Source of the DNA: Phoronis australis
Taxonomy: Eukaryota; Phoronida; Phoronidae
Assembly (NCBI GenBank): GCA_002633005.1
Contig: NMRA01000978.1
Span: 1-64,000 of the forward strand
Reading direction: 5' to 3'
DNA: 64,000 nucleotides
Shown here piece after piece: positions 12,125 to 23,763 of this stretch (positions within the stretch are counted from its first letter, which is position 1; each line of letters begins with the position of its first letter). The notes below the pieces were generated by a model that did not search any database, was not told the DNA's origin, and saw only the letters and a program-made list of their open reading frames with translations. The position numbers and the translations under genes were made by a program.

Positions 12125-13465
12125 TTTAACTCTGACAAATTGGTTAATAAGTGTGTTAATTTCGTACGTGAAGACCATTTCAAGGATTTCAAATTGAAAA
12201 TTTCCAAAGCTTCTGTTACTGATGAGTCGTTTCTCCGTGAGTGTTCTGGTAGAAGTGATGAAAATATGTCATCGTTGATTTCATTGATAGGTGAGTTGTC
12301 TCCTGTTCAAAAGAAACTGATGTCATCTGTCGTTAGGTCCGGTGGCTGTAGCAGTGTTGAGAGTAAACATGTGTCTTCAAGTGCGAACTCATGGGGTAAT
12401 GTTGTTCGTAGTGACCTTGTTCACTTACCAACGTTTTCAGGTTGTGATAGCGCAGGTATTTCCTTTCAACAGTGGTTATGCGAAGTTCAGTGACTGCAAC
12501 TCACGTTGCAAAACGATGGTTTACTGAAACAAGCGATCAGGCGCTCGTTGAGTGGCAGTGTAGCTGAATTGCTTGAATCTGATTTGAGTGTAGACGAGTT
12601 ACTTAGTACGTTAAATTCTAAATACGGTGATGCGTTGCCTGTTTGGAAAATTGTTGAAAAAATTCTACTGTTCACGACAGGATAAAAATGAAAGCGTTAC
12701 CGGGTGCTTAGAGAAATTAGAAATTCAAATGAAAAAATCTGAATCATGCCCTATTGCGAAAGAGGTGCTGCCATCTGTGCTAAAATCACATTTCGTGTCT
12801 GATTTTGCAGTCAAGTGACGTCAAACTTGGTCTAAAGCATCTTGTGGAACACGATAGTGGGGAATCATTTGACGATCTGCTGATTCGCGTCCGTCGTTTA
12901 GGCACTGACATCAGCAGAAAATCGCAGTCACGTCACTTTCTTGATGGTGTTAATAAACTCGATAAAATGGTCACTATGATTGATGCTTTGGCTAAAAGAA
13001 TAGAGAAATTTGAAGGTAGTTTCACTAGAAGTAGATCCAATGTTTTCAACGCAAAAACTGTGTTCGCGGACAGCCAGTATGGTAACGTGGACAGGTAGCG
13101 TTTAGAGCGACAGGATGTTGGCCAGTCTCTTGATGTGCGGGCTGACAACTTTTTACACAGTTTTGACGACGNTATTAATCAAATGTGACTGTTGAAGAGC
13201 TCCTCTAACCACTACATGTACATGTAGATCCAATGTTTTCAACGCAAAAACTGTGTTCGCGGACAGCCAGTATGGTAACGTGGACAGGTAGCGTTTAGAG
13301 CGACAGGATGCTGGCCAGTCTCTTGATGTGCGGGCTGACAACTTTTTACACAGTTTTGACGACGTTTGTTTCCGGTGCCATGAATACGGCCATAGGGCTG
13401 CCAATTGCATGGTTGCTTTAAATTTCAATCGATCGTCGTATGTTTACGTGCCACAGCCGTTACGA
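12125..13465 (+). pseudogene. Retrotransposon gag with CCHC zinc knuckle
   Basis: The first open stretch (12140-12493) ends in DLVHLPTFSG and SFQQWLCEVQ, the 'LPxFSG...W..E' signature of the capsid N-terminal region in gypsy/PNMA-type Gag. A frameshift leads to SLSGSVAELLESD, then FYCSRQDKNESVTGCLEKLE (12660-12720), and a further shift to LGLKHLVEHDSGESFDDLLI (12826-12890), all typical of a capsid C-terminal lobe. At 13366-13410 the reading CFRCHEYGHRAANC is a perfect C-x2-C-x4-H-x4-C nucleocapsid knuckle. A duplication at 13031-13171 and 13224-13364 breaks the frame before the knuckle. Gag packages the element's RNA; this copy cannot do so intact. Confidence 0.8.
13031..13364. repeat. 141-bp direct duplication flanking an N
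   Basis: Bases 13031-13171 recur almost unchanged at 13224-13364. The first copy ends immediately before the undetermined base at 13172. The 51 bp between the copies include a TACATGTACATGTA run. An assembly join of two alleles is the simplest explanation. Confidence 0.9.
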
Positions 13466-13474
13466 AATGGTGTC

Positions 13475-14500
13475 TCTACATGATGCAGCTGGGCACCGAG
13501 GGTATGAGAGAACATTTGCTTTGATTAGCAATCGTTACTTTTGGGTAGGGATTCAGGGAGATATGTGGCGCAAATCATGTGCGAGATGTTAAATTGCCGT
13601 TAAGGGTCCATACAAGAAACCGAAGACGATCATGACTCACTTGACTGCAAGTAGACCCAACGAAGTGTTGATCGTTAATTTTACTGTTCTAGAGCAGTCC
13701 AGTGACGGTAGAGAAAACATTTTAGTGATGGCTGACTATTCACAAAGTTTACACTGGTTGCTGTGACACGCAGTCAAACTGCCCTGACTGTTTGTTGCCA
13801 AGGTTTAACTGAGCTATGGTTCAATAAGTTTGGTTTCATGGACAAGATTCATAGCAATCAGGGTCGTAATTATCAAAGCGATCTGGTCAAACAGTTGTGT
13901 GAATTATATGAAGTTTAGAAATCCCTTAAAACCCCGTGTCATCCTGAAGGAAATTCACAATGTGGGCGCTTTAATCGCATATATTGTAGAATCTGTTGAA
14001 AACTTTGCCAATTGATCACAAGCGTACATGTAAATGGCCGGAGTATGTGCATGATCTAGCGATGTATTATAGTACTCTGCACATCACTATTAAGTACTCT
14101 CCGTTGTTCTTGTTCTTTGGCGAGGAACCGAAATTCCCTTCGGATTTTCTCTAGCGTCTTGATGCAACAAACCTGGCAGATGGTTGCACAAAGGAGTAGA
14201 CCCTATGTGAAATTGAGAGCAGCTAAAATGAAAACCGCTTGGTAGCTTACTCAGTATTTTACTGACACTTCGAAGGATAGAAATAAAGCTAGAAATGATA
14301 CTAACCTGGTTCCCGGGGATCACAAGATTACGGCACGGATAACTTGTGAAGGCCCAGGTACCGCAGGGTACTAGAACGATGGTTTTCATTGGCTGTCAGC
14401 TGGCGATTTTTAACCAGGAAGTTGACGTGCGCATGCTTATATCCGGTAAATACGTTATCAGGTCGCCAGGTGCCGCGAGAGTAAACGTTATTTTTGGGTT
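13475..14500 (+). pseudogene. Retroviral-type integrase, catalytic residues lost
   Basis: Reading starts HDAAGHRGYERTFALISNRY and ends the zinc head with CARC (HHCC type). The core has LIVNFTVLE where the family has a DFT-type catalytic Asp, HSNQGRNYQSD where the second Asp of 'SDQG' is expected, and HPEGNSQCGRFN where the catalytic Glu of 'ERFN' should be. All three acidic residues are therefore replaced (Asp to Asn, Asp to Asn, Glu to Gly). Stops interrupt the frame near 13590, 13917 and beyond. A C-terminal GPY/F-like region (NLVPGDHKITARI...EGPG) lies at 14300-14370. The normal role is insertion of element cDNA; this copy is dead. Confidence 0.8.
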
Positions 14501-14618
14501 ACGTTTGCGGTGGCACTCTCTGGTGAGATAGCTGTTCATATTGTTATTTTATCAACAAACTGAGCTGAAATTCACGTAATTATCGATTCATTATTATGAA
14601 AATAAATCTATATTAACA

Positions 14619-14683
14619 ATGGCTTCACTCTTTTCACTTGGTTTTTTCAGTATGGCTTCACTCTTTTCACTTGTTTTTTCAGT
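14619..14683. repeat. Tandem duplication, unit about 33 bp
   Basis: Two adjacent copies of a unit starting ATGGCTTCACTCTTTTCACT and ending TTTTTTCAGT, differing by one base. It lies just past the retroelement's integrase remnant. Confidence 0.9.
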
Positions 14684-14699
14684 TTCAGAATTTGAACGC

Positions 14700-16495
14700 T
14701 TTATAAAACGTCACTTCCTGAGTAGACGACGAGTAATTAATTAAATTACAAAAAGCAGTAAATAAGAAAATATGTTTGGGATAATCAACGAACTCTATTT
14801 TTGCTAAAACTGACATGAAAAAAGGTTGCCTTCGCCTTTAATAACCTATTCCCCAAGCACCACTGGTGTAGTCAGCATTATTCAACAGAGGTTACCAAAC
14901 TTGAAGTTGTTGGCGACCAATGGTTGTGACGGTAATGAGAGGCAACCTGGAGGCACTGCATGAACAGGGGACAGGGACAGGGGAGCTAGGCAAACACAAA
15001 ATTGAAATGAGTTTCTATCAGGGGAAGGGTCTACAATGAAGAGAGTGTAACCTTGTTGTGCGACCTATGGCTATGTTAATGCCCAGACTTAGTACTTCAG
15101 TCTATCCTTAAGCTAGACCATATTTCTAATCAATACATCAAAAAAATGAAGTTCCCAATGTTAGACAATTTTTTTATCATGTTGTGTGTTTTGTAGCTTA
15201 TGAGTGTAATATTTCTAGGAACATATTAATGATGTCACGGTTTATAATTTTTAGTCAACGTGAGGGTGTTTGCCAGTGCAAATGTTCTAAAGCATTTCAC
15301 ACTGCCCAACTCTTGCCACGAGGAGGCCCCTTCAATAAGAGTCAAATTTGTAATTTTGAAAAACTTTTCGAAAAGACCGAACTGTTGACTAAAATCATTG
15401 CTGTATTATGTAGATCATAACCACACGAATGAAACACTAGCATGTTGCTCAAAACACTGAGCAAAACATAATGGTAATAATCGCATACAGGGGACCCCCC
15501 ACTTTGAGAACCAATGTTTTCTACTGCATAACAGGAACCAGTTTTTCACTGAATAGCAGGCGTTAAAACTTGTTCTCAAAATGCAGACTGCCAGTGAGTG
15601 ACTATTGCCTGGATAACAATCCAACCCACCTAACACACAAGAAACCTTTGATTTGGGTTAAGTGACCAAACTTAAAATCTTTGAAGTACCCCACCTCCCA
15701 ATTTTGAAATGTGAGATGTTTTTGCAACTAGTCATTTCAACGAATCAGATTTTTTAAGTTCGCTTGCTTACAAAGTCTAACTCCAGGATGCTTTGATTAC
15801 AACTAACCATAGTAGTTTCTGAATGTTTTAGAATGGTTCTGGTTTTGCAATTAGACTGAAATTAATAGATGATTGTTGCAAACTGCAACACTTGGCAGTC
15901 ATTGCTAAATGGCACCCCCAAAAGCGATAATGTCAGTCATTATAAAACTATTGCTAGACTACTTAATGTTTGTGTGTTTAGGACCATTGACTGCATTTTT
16001 ATGTTCCTAACTTCTGTTAGTAGTGACAAGTGTGCCAGTCTATTATGCAATGACAGTGAATAATAGCAGAATTTCAGCATATATCCTTATCTAAGGCTTA
16101 TCTGTCCCACTACTTCAATCTTCACGGTATTCACGGGAGCTTATATAACGTACATGAACATGTTAACATACGAGAGGGTATGCTCTGAAAAGATCGAGAC
16201 AATCTCCCGTGGTCGCGACGCACTCAGTTACTCCTTTCCCACTATTCGGTGCTATAGTACGCCTAAAATGACTGTTGAGTGTGGCCTAATTTCTTCCACA
16301 AATTATTTCGTAAAAAGTCACATCACTTCAGAATCCAGCATAGTATACAAGATAATTATCATAAAATGTTTCGTATATGTTACTGGTGATGTATTTCTTG
16401 ACTCGTTAGCTTTGAAATGCGGGAGTTCGATGCAAACAGAGAGATTTAAACGACTGTAAATCCCTCGATATTCTTTTACTGGAAGTCGCCATGTT
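14700..16495. other. No gene recognised
   Basis: AT-rich sequence. Candidate ORFs of 60-100 codons (for example at 15184 and 16154) have no motif I recognise and no second copy in the window. Confidence 0.45.
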
Positions 16496-16499
16496 GGTG

Positions 16500-16816
16500 A
16501 ACTGGTTTTGTCCTAATATACAACTGACCAATAGAATGCTTTGTTTCTTGAAATCGGAACAGCCGATGATATTCCAAGAATGCGGATGGAAAAGTGCCAT
16601 GTAAAAGACCCCAACCAATCTCGTGGGTCTGTGCAGGAGACTAGAAATGATACACGTGTTTTCGCCAAATCACTTCCGGTTAGTGCAACGGTATTTCTGA
16701 GAGATCACAGTATCATGGGGAGGAATAAAATTCAGAATGTATTTGGTTCATTTCCTTATCGTCTTGTGTCTCGGAGAAACAATGCATATTCTGTGCGGGC
16801 GGCAGATTTTGCCTGA
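16500..16816 (+). pseudogene. Ty3/gypsy integrase C-terminal fragment
   Basis: The open stretch at 16541-16816 ends with RDHSIMGRNKIQNVFGSFPY and then RLVSRRNNAYSV. This matches the post-core segment of gypsy-type integrases: a basic helix, a 'GDxVLxRxxSxxGRNKIQD' loop, then 'PYxVVxRxxNxYxV'. Upstream residues such as RGSVQETRNDTR resemble the preceding helix. No RT or integrase core is attached, so this is a 5'-truncated relic, separate from the 12-14.5 kb element, whose C-terminus differs. Confidence 0.7.
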
Positions 16817-16854
16817 CTCATTCATTAATACTGTGAATAGATCGAAGATCTTGG

Positions 16855-18940
16855 ATGGTAGGGACTTGATAGGTCTCTAGTTTTTATGCGCCCACATATC
16901 TATATGGCCGTCATCTCTCTTTAGGCGTCCGTCGTCAGGCGTCCGGCGTCGGCAGCTGTATCTCCTAAACTCCTCACAGGATCTTGATGAGATTTGACAG
17001 ATGTGTTCCTATAAAGCTGACCACGGACGACATCGAATTTCGGAGGGAGCCTACTACTGGTGTGGCCCCTAATGGCAGTTTTATTTTTTTACGTTTACCT
17101 CTGTATCTTCAAAGTAGAGAATTACGAAATATAGAAGGCGCTTGCTATTCGCCCTAGCCGCCATGTTCCTTTTGTCTCTAAGTCCATTGTTTAATTAGCG
17201 GTAAGATTCCCTCATTTATTGTAGTCTTAGCACATCTCTAGCATTGTTAACCTATTGTAATCACACGTCACTTGTCACCGACCTAGTACATGTATTTACC
17301 CCCTGTCTCTGTTCTTTGAGGTTACGATCATTCGTAACTTGCGAGTTATTTTCTACAAAGGTCCTCAACATATTTTCATGAAACTTGGCACATAGGCATC
17401 TATAAATGAGGTGACGCTATCCTCCCGTTTTGGGATGGATTCGACGAATTTTGCGCTACCTTGTAGCAATTTTTACTGTTTTTTGTCCGCAAGTCTTATC
17501 AACCAAACTGCTCTACGTATGATTGTAAAAATTGTGGTGTACATGTATGTTCTTACTGTGAAGAGGGGGGCTGGCGATGACTTACGACGACTTTGACTAC
17601 TGTGGCGCCTCCTAGTGGCAGTTTTGTTTAATTTGGCGCCTATGGCTGTATCTCGTAAACGCTCTGCAGGATCTTTATTAAATTTAGCAAGTGTACTTAT
17701 AATTATGAAGTTAACAAAGGACAACGATGACTTTCGGATGGATCGGACTACCGGTGTTCCCCTAGTGGCAATTTTATTTTTTTTTACGTTTACCTCTGTT
17801 TCTTAAAAGATCCTCAACGGATTTTCATAAAATTTGGAAGATAGTCATTTATTAGTGAGATGGCGCTTTACTTTTGTTTTCAGATGGATTCAAGGCATTT
17901 TGCGCCACCTAGTGGCCATTTTTACTGTTTTTTGGTGTTCGGCCCTTTTTCAACCAAACCACTATAACAATGGTTTTAAAGCAAACCACACTAACGATGG
18001 TTTTAAAAATTGGCATATATGTTCCTACTGTGAAGAGGACGGGTGAGGGTGATTTTCCAACGACTTCTAGTACTTTGGCGCCTCCTAGTGGCAGTTTTGA
18101 TTTTATGAATCCATACCTATATCTTCTCAACCCACTGCAGTAGCTCTATTAAATTTAATAAGCGTATTTATATGAAATTGCCAACGGATGACAAGGACTT
18201 TCAGACATATCCGACGATCGCGTTGCCCCTAGTGGCAATTTCATTTTTCCGTTTTCCTCTATTTTTCTGAAGTTCCTTGACGGATATTTATGAAACTTAA
18301 TAAACAGCTTTCTATTAAAAAAATGATGACATTTTTCCATTTTCGGGTGGACTGGACGTATTTTGCGCCATCTAGTGGTCATCCTTACTGTTTTTGGGTC
18401 TATCAACCAAACCGCTCTAAGGATGTTTGTGAAAATTGGCATATTTTTCTTAGTATGAAGAAGACAGTTGACGATGATTTTTCGGCTACTTTGACTACTG
18501 TGGCGCGCCCTAGTGGCTGTTTTGTTTTTTTTTTGCTTCCATAGCTGTATCTCCTAAACCCCATTCCAGGATATGAAGTTGACAAACGGACGACGACTTT
18601 GAGACGGGTCCGACGAACGGTGTGCCATGGGCGCGTACCATAAGGGTTCGGGGCTATAGCCCCCCACTTTTTCAGTGCACCACAAGGGGGGCTGAAGGGG
18701 CTTTAGCCTCCCACTTTTTCAGCACTGCGTCGCCCATGTGTGCCCCTAGTGGCAATTTCATTTTTCCAATATCCTCCGTTTCTCTGAAGCTCTTTCACGG
18801 ATTTTCATGAAATTTTCTAAATAGCTTTCTATTAAAAAAAAAACGATGACATGTTGCCATTTCCGGATGGATTCGACGTATTTTGCGCCGTCTAGTGGCC
18901 ATTTTTAGGATACCGTTTGCGGTGCATTCGTGGGTGCATT
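16855..18940. repeat. Tandem array of CTAGTGG boxes, about 460-bp period
   Basis: Three related boxes alternate about every 150 bp. Box A is GGCGCCTCCTAGTGGCAGTT (17610, 18075, 18500). Box B is CCCCTAGTGGCAATTT (17758, 18225, 18740). Box C is GCGCCATCTAGTGGTCAT-like (17905, 18365, 18885). The higher-order period is 425-467 bp, or 515-520 where a MITE is inserted. Less clear units extend left to about 16900. The array ends with GGTGCATTCGTGGGTGCATT, closely matched at the ends of the arrays at 33.9 and 54.7 kb. Arrays of about 150-bp units with a fixed terminus recall the tandem core of bivalve 'pearl'/Helentron-like elements; that link is inference. Confidence 0.8.
18620..18744. mobile_element. 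111-bp nested MITE with 7-bp target duplication
   Basis: The insertion occupies 18627-18737, with termini ATGGGCG and CGCCCAT in inverse orientation, flanked by GTGTGCC at 18620-18626 and 18738-18744. Sister repeat units at 17752 and 18220 lack it, so the empty site is visible in the same array. Inside are two near-direct repeats (GGGGCTATAGCC... and GGGGCTTTAGCC..., each followed by CCCACTTTTTCAG). A 7-8 bp duplication would suit hAT-like insertion, but the family is not proven. Confidence 0.9.
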
Positions 18941-19204
18941 TCAACGCTCGGTGCTACTCTGGTTTTCTCTCCTGCTGCTGCTGTTGCGAGCGCGCCAGGC
19001 GTTGCTGTGCTGGAAGTGGGATTTGCGTTCTGATGTTTGTGGTATGAGAAGACTGAATGTTTTCCATTATTTTTCATTTCACTGCGCTTTATTTGCATAT
19101 TGTATGTTAATGATGATTGAAAAAAGGGTTTTCATAGTCTCGGTGAAGGTATGGTATTAGTAGAATCAACTGAGAGATTAAAATGTTATGAGTTCGTACG
19201 TTTC

Positions 19205-19505
19205 GGGGACTACTATCTACAATCCTTTGTCAACGACTGTTGACGGGACGTCCAGGTTTCCCGCCGTTCTGTTCTCCGGAAGTAGTATTTTGACGTCGTA
19301 GTCCTTGATCTCGATTCATTTCTTGAGAACCAGCTCCCCTCTTTAGCCAGGATCTTGGTATGTTTACCACATACAGTATGGCCAGAGGTTACCAGATGTT
19401 CTCCCACGCCAGTGGACTTGAATGTCCAGTTTGTTGTGCTCTTTGATTCTGGTACCTAGGGATCGCTTAGTCTCGCCCATGTAGGTATGACACGCATTCC
19501 ACCCC
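19205..19505 (-). pseudogene. GIY-YIG endonuclease remnant of a Penelope-like element
   Basis: On the minus strand, CHTYMGETKRSLGTRIKEHN is the start of a GIY-YIG nuclease (a 'YxGET.RsL..R..EH' motif). After a frameshift, GEHLVTSGHTVCGKHTKILA leads to SWFSRNES, matching the 'EH....gH.i...  .kil..E.....R...Ea' second half. Such GIY-YIG domains follow the RT in Penelope-like retroelements. No RT is attached and the domain is split by a frameshift. It belongs to a different subfamily from the 62.3-kb copy, whose sequence is clearly unlike it. Confidence 0.7.
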
Positions 19506-21839
19506 CCTCGATCGCCAATGTTCTGTCATACATGTATATCAACCGTCATGCACTGAAGATACGATTCAAAATTCATCTACATGTTATGTTAATACTGGTG
19601 AGTGATATTAGAAATGAACTCAACATCTTGCCAGTGGCGTATACATGTATACTGTTCCACTAATTCTGCCTTCAAATGTCCCTTCAATACTTATAATATA
19701 TTTTGTTTAATTCACTGGTACTCTCCACTTGAATCTTTTTAAATTAAGAAGCTCTTCGATTTTTTACGAATCAGAAAATGAGTAATCTAAAAAATGAATG
19801 CACTAACAAAAGTCTCTTTAGACTAAAATGTCTTAACCTACGACCTGTCTACACATGATCTAGCTGAGGCCGAAGTGAGTGATCGAACAACGCATCAACT
19901 TCTTTAAACGTTTATTTCTTATTGGAGAGGAGGAGGTTATCTAAAAAATAATGACGCTTGTAGGCTAACATTCCAAAAGTATTCTAAATATGTCCCTCAA
20001 TACGCTCGTCAAGCACACGGGGCTCGTAATAACGGATTGACAATCTGTTATTACGCCACCAATATGCACTTACGGATTTACAACCTGTAAAGGCAGATTG
20101 CAAATACGTATAATTACAAATTTTTAATCAGTTATAACAGATTCAATTTTTATTTTTTCTGGCATGACAGGTGGTCCTTCGTACATGTACATTTCTGAAA
20201 TACAAACAAAATAAAACTATCAAAGTAGAATATAGTTCCCTTAACCTCGTGCTCTCTGTGCTGGAATGCGTGAGAAGACCTATACTTTCAAGTACATTAA
20301 ATTTAATATCCTTCGCGTGGAGTTAACTGTCAGACGAAAATATACAACGCCAATCACCGTAGTCTGGGGGTCGCAATCAAACGAAATCGAATACAGTCTA
20401 CAGCGACGTCTTTCCTGAAGTTAACGAAGACTCCTTCATTGTTATTAACTGGTGAAACATAAGAAATAGTTGGCTTGCTTTTATTTCCTTTATATAAGAT
20501 AGTCTCTCTATACTAAAGTACATTGTTTCCATTATTGCATAGGTGTCTCTCACAGAAGCGTTATCGTTCCCCTTTCTGTAGTTCACTGTTCTTTGTTGTA
20601 CCCATTTGATTTCCAAGTGACTACGGAGCATCTTTGAGGTAACTCCTCGGTCTCTGAAATATAACGCAGTGTGTTCATGGACTATAGTAGACACTGAGGG
20701 ACTGCCAACTACCGTTCAAGCGCGTGAGATATATTGTGAGACAGTGCACTTTCCTTTGCATGCCAACATCATAGCACACTGGACCAGACCGTCTCGCTAC
20801 CCTGGGACTGGGACAGTGCATGATGATTCATGTAAGTGGTAGTGTTGTGCGACCCAGGAAACAACCGTCTCGCCCCCCTGGGACTGGGACAGTTCATGAT
20901 GATTCATGTAAGTAGTAGTGTTGTGCGACCCAGGAAACAAAACGTCCGGTTTTATGAAACGATGATTTGAGGCTATGTTGTATGTGTTTAATAAGTTTTA
21001 TTTCCTAAACTGAGTTTAAGGAATTTCAGCAAAAATTGTTCTTGAAATGAAACACTACTATATTTTCATATACACGAAACACGTTGTTAAAATTTTTAAA
21101 AATTTGAATAAGTATTAAAATGCTATAGCGCGGCTCCAGGCGCGATACAGGCCTGTGGACGCCGACGCTTTGACAGCCCACTTTAACATGAGCACGGTTA
21201 TGGGCCGCCGCTCCAACCGGCCATGTTTCGGAGTCCCTTATGGTGTGAACCCCCTAGCTCCATAGACCCTATTCACGCCGACAGGAGGCGAGTTCCAAAA
21301 CGAAGGCTCGCTACGATAGCTCTGGTGGCTTATCCGCGTAGTTGTACACCGCGTTGCCCGAACAGCTAGAAAAATACGGACACTCTGTTTTATAATCCCT
21401 AAGAACGTTGGGATTCGAAAGCGTTGGGTCTATGCCATACGTCGCGACGAAGGAAAATATGTCCGTGTAAAATTTATAACTGTTTTCGAATCACAATTTC
21501 TCGCATCTCGGACTGGATGCCGCCATAGCAGCTAGGACCGGAGAACCTTCGGCCAGCCAGGTTGTGTTTTCATGACTATGAGTTGAAGCGCGATGCATTT
21601 TTCTTTACAAAAAGGACAGGGCCCTCAATCCCTCAATTTTGGGGCCAAATATCTGCCCTATATTCCCCTCTCAAAAATATTGAAAAATCACGCGAAATTC
21701 CCGGCCACGAGGCCTAAAAATCCCCTTTGTGATTGAAAATTTCTCTCCAACGGTTCAAATCACCTGTGACCACAGAGTTGACAATTTGAAAAAGTACAAA
21801 ATCATAGGCGGATTGAGGGGGGGAGGGCAGGGGCCGCCC
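19506..21839. other. Gene-free; contains a GC-rich island of unknown origin
   Basis: No coding region recognised. The stretch 21125-21360 is unusually GC-rich for this window (for example GGGCCGCCGCTCCAACCGGC near 21209) and does not resemble rRNA, snRNA or tRNA sequences that I know. It could be a dispersed repeat or transposon fragment. A 76-bp tandem duplication at 20789-20940 is listed separately. Confidence 0.4.
20789..20940. repeat. 76-bp tandem duplication
   Basis: Two adjacent units begin CCGTCTCG at 20789 and 20865 and both end GACCCAGGAAACAA. They differ by only a few substitutions. Confidence 0.95.
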
Positions 21840-21999
21840 NNNNNNNNNNNNNNNNNNNNNNNNNNNNNNNNNNNNNNNNNNNNNNNNNNNNNNNNNNNNN
21901 NNNNNNNNNNNNNNNNNNNNNNNNNNNNNNNNNNNNNNNNNNNNNNNNNNNNNNNNNNNNNNNNNNNNNNNNNNNNNNNNNNNNNNNNNNNNNNNNNNN
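21840..21999. other. Assembly gap, 160 Ns
   Basis: A run of N. The left flank (GGCGGATTGAGGGGGGGAGG) looks like the end of a dispersed repeat, which may be why the assembly broke here. Confidence 1.
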
Positions 22000-22228
22000 C
22001 TAGGCCTATATGGTATCTTAGATCAGCCACTGAAAATGCTACTTGAGACAGAGCTATGAGAGCTTGCGAAAGGGTGGTGTGCTATTGATGGTGATCGGGA
22101 GGTGAGTAGTTTTCACTGACCCGTCACTCGGCGAAACGTTCCTCTCTCAGAAGGCCGCGCACACATGAGGCACCTTTCCCCTCGGATATGGACTAGGCCT
22201 CTGAAGAAACATGATAACTATGCTTGTT

Positions 22229-22375
22229 CCAGGGGGATCCAGGACTTTGAGTTAGGTGGTGGGGGCAAGGCAGAGTATTAGCCAGGATTTTGCCCGTCAG
22301 AAATTCGCACTCCTGAACTGGCAAATGGAATCTGGGAGAATTTCAGGGGGGCTCCCCTCTAAATCCGCCACTGTG
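22229..22375 (-). mobile_element. Short dispersed repeat, family C, copy 2
   Basis: Begins GGATCCAGGACTTTGAGTTA and ends CTCTAAATCCGCCACTG. It is the inverse orientation of the copies at 4440 and 45409, with the same internal order (GCAAGGCAGAGTATTAGCCA, then AATGGAATCTGGGAGAATT). Confidence 0.75.
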
Positions 22376-23220
22376 TTCTGTCCAGTTAACTGAAATTGAG
22401 CTCTAAAACGAGGCTATGCTTTAGACGAAAGAACTAGGTGTTTTAATTTTAAAATTCAACTTGGTCGATATTTGAAAACTATAACACATGAAATAGACGT
22501 AATTATTAAAACCAAGAAAGCAGAATTGATGGTCATATAATTTTTATTTTCAATTGCTAGCCTAGTTTTTTATCGTAATCAAAATATATATCTAATAATA
22601 TCAAGTATTACTTCAGATCAATGACAAATCAACTGTTAGTCCCGGTAGTGCCTACCTCACCAGGAATTAGGCTATGCTTGAAGCTAATAGGCCTACTCTT
22701 GATCAACAAATTAAACCAGATGAGACTAATTGCACATGACAGCAAAATGCTATGAGCCACCACTGTCGAATATATCTTCAACTCGTCAACAATACGACCA
22801 GATGACCTGGTTCGTGTAGAAAGCATTTTTATCAAGAATTTATTAGAAGAAACGTAACCCTGCATTCAGCATACATGTATTACCTAATCCGTAACACTAC
22901 GATCGCCGCAATTAGGTCATGATTACTTTCCATGTTTCGAACCTAGTTTTCCGGAAAAAAGCCTATATCTTTTCGTCAGACAACTCTTTGGTGCATTGAC
23001 TTGTTCTTGAACTGTATTTTTCTACGTCTCTGTGGTTAATTATTGACATTTTTTAAGATTTAACATTCAGGTTGGACTCCAAAGACCGGCCATTTAACTC
23101 ACGCAATGTAAATTTCCGCTTTGTTCATCGCAGTGAGCCTCGCTTTGGATTTTAATGTCCGCCGCGTGAATAGAGTGTATGATCTTTGACCTATCCATGC
23201 TTTTATGTAATTGACCTATA

Positions 23221-23376
23221 GCCAGCCTTCCGTTCAGTAACGCTAGGTCCTCGCTAAAAGCAAGACTTCGCGAGATTACATGAGACATTGACGTTTATTT
23301 TTAATGAGAGCACCTGACTTTGACTAGATTTTAGCTAGGTCCTAGCGTAGGTCCTAGTGTTACTGAACGCACGCCA
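23221..23376. mobile_element. Foldback MITE, family B, copy 1
   Basis: Left arm CCGTTCAGTAACGCTAGGTC and right arm ending CCTAGTGTTACTGAACGCAC are inverse to each other. The interior CTTCGCGAGATTACATGAGA is shared in inverse orientation with the copy at 59115-59270, where it reads 'gtaatctcgcgaag'. It has no coding capacity. Confidence 0.85.
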
Positions 23377-23568
23377 GGATTATGACTGACGTCTTATCTG
23401 ACCAATCAGAACGCAGCATTTTTGACACACCTGCGTTTCCAAGCCGTCATTTTACCCGACAAACAACACGTTGTCCTGTAATACTTATTTTAGTCTATAG
23501 CTCAAGAAATTGTGTGATAAGAATGTTGACACGGTGTTGATATAGCGCGTGTAATTCCGACAGCCGCT

Positions 23569-23763
23569 ATGCAGCTCGAAAAGAATATCCCGTCACTTTG
23601 GTCATCTCCTAAGCCGAAAATTGATGTCGAAAGGTGTAAACTATGGATGAAACTGTATGAACGGCCACACGAACAGCTGCACTTGGCAATGTTGCTGGAT
23701 TACTTGAAGGTTGAACACAAATATAATTGTTCCAAGATACGCACTTTTCAGTTTGGTGGCTAA
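23569..23763 (+). CDS. Hypothetical ORF, 64 codons
   Basis: ATG-initiated, beginning MQLEKNIPSLWSSPKPKIDV, with a charged, leucine-rich middle (HEQLHLAMLLDYLKVEH). The composition is more protein-like than most short ORFs here, but I recognise no domain. It could be a first exon: AAG|GTTGAA inside it is only a weak donor. A second open stretch at 23930-24112 (DLLSEIERFDRH...ELKALFEKNK) lies 170 bp downstream in a different frame and has a helical character. Whether the two belong together is unknown. Confidence 0.2.
   Translation: MQLEKNIPSLWSSPKPKIDVERCKLWMKLYERPHEQLHLAMLLDYLKVEHKYNCSKIRTFQFGG

Larger units (their letters stand above)
12060..14520 (+). mobile_element. Internally deleted Ty3/gypsy-type element (gag joined to integrase)
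   Basis: A gag-like region (12125-13465) with a CCHC knuckle is followed within about 20 bp by an integrase zinc-binding head. Protease, reverse transcriptase and RNase H, which normally lie between them, are missing. The gag-to-integrase order fits Ty3/gypsy. No LTR pair could be identified by eye. The element also carries an internal 141-bp duplication beside an N (13172), stops and frameshifts, so it is inactive. Confidence 0.8.
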
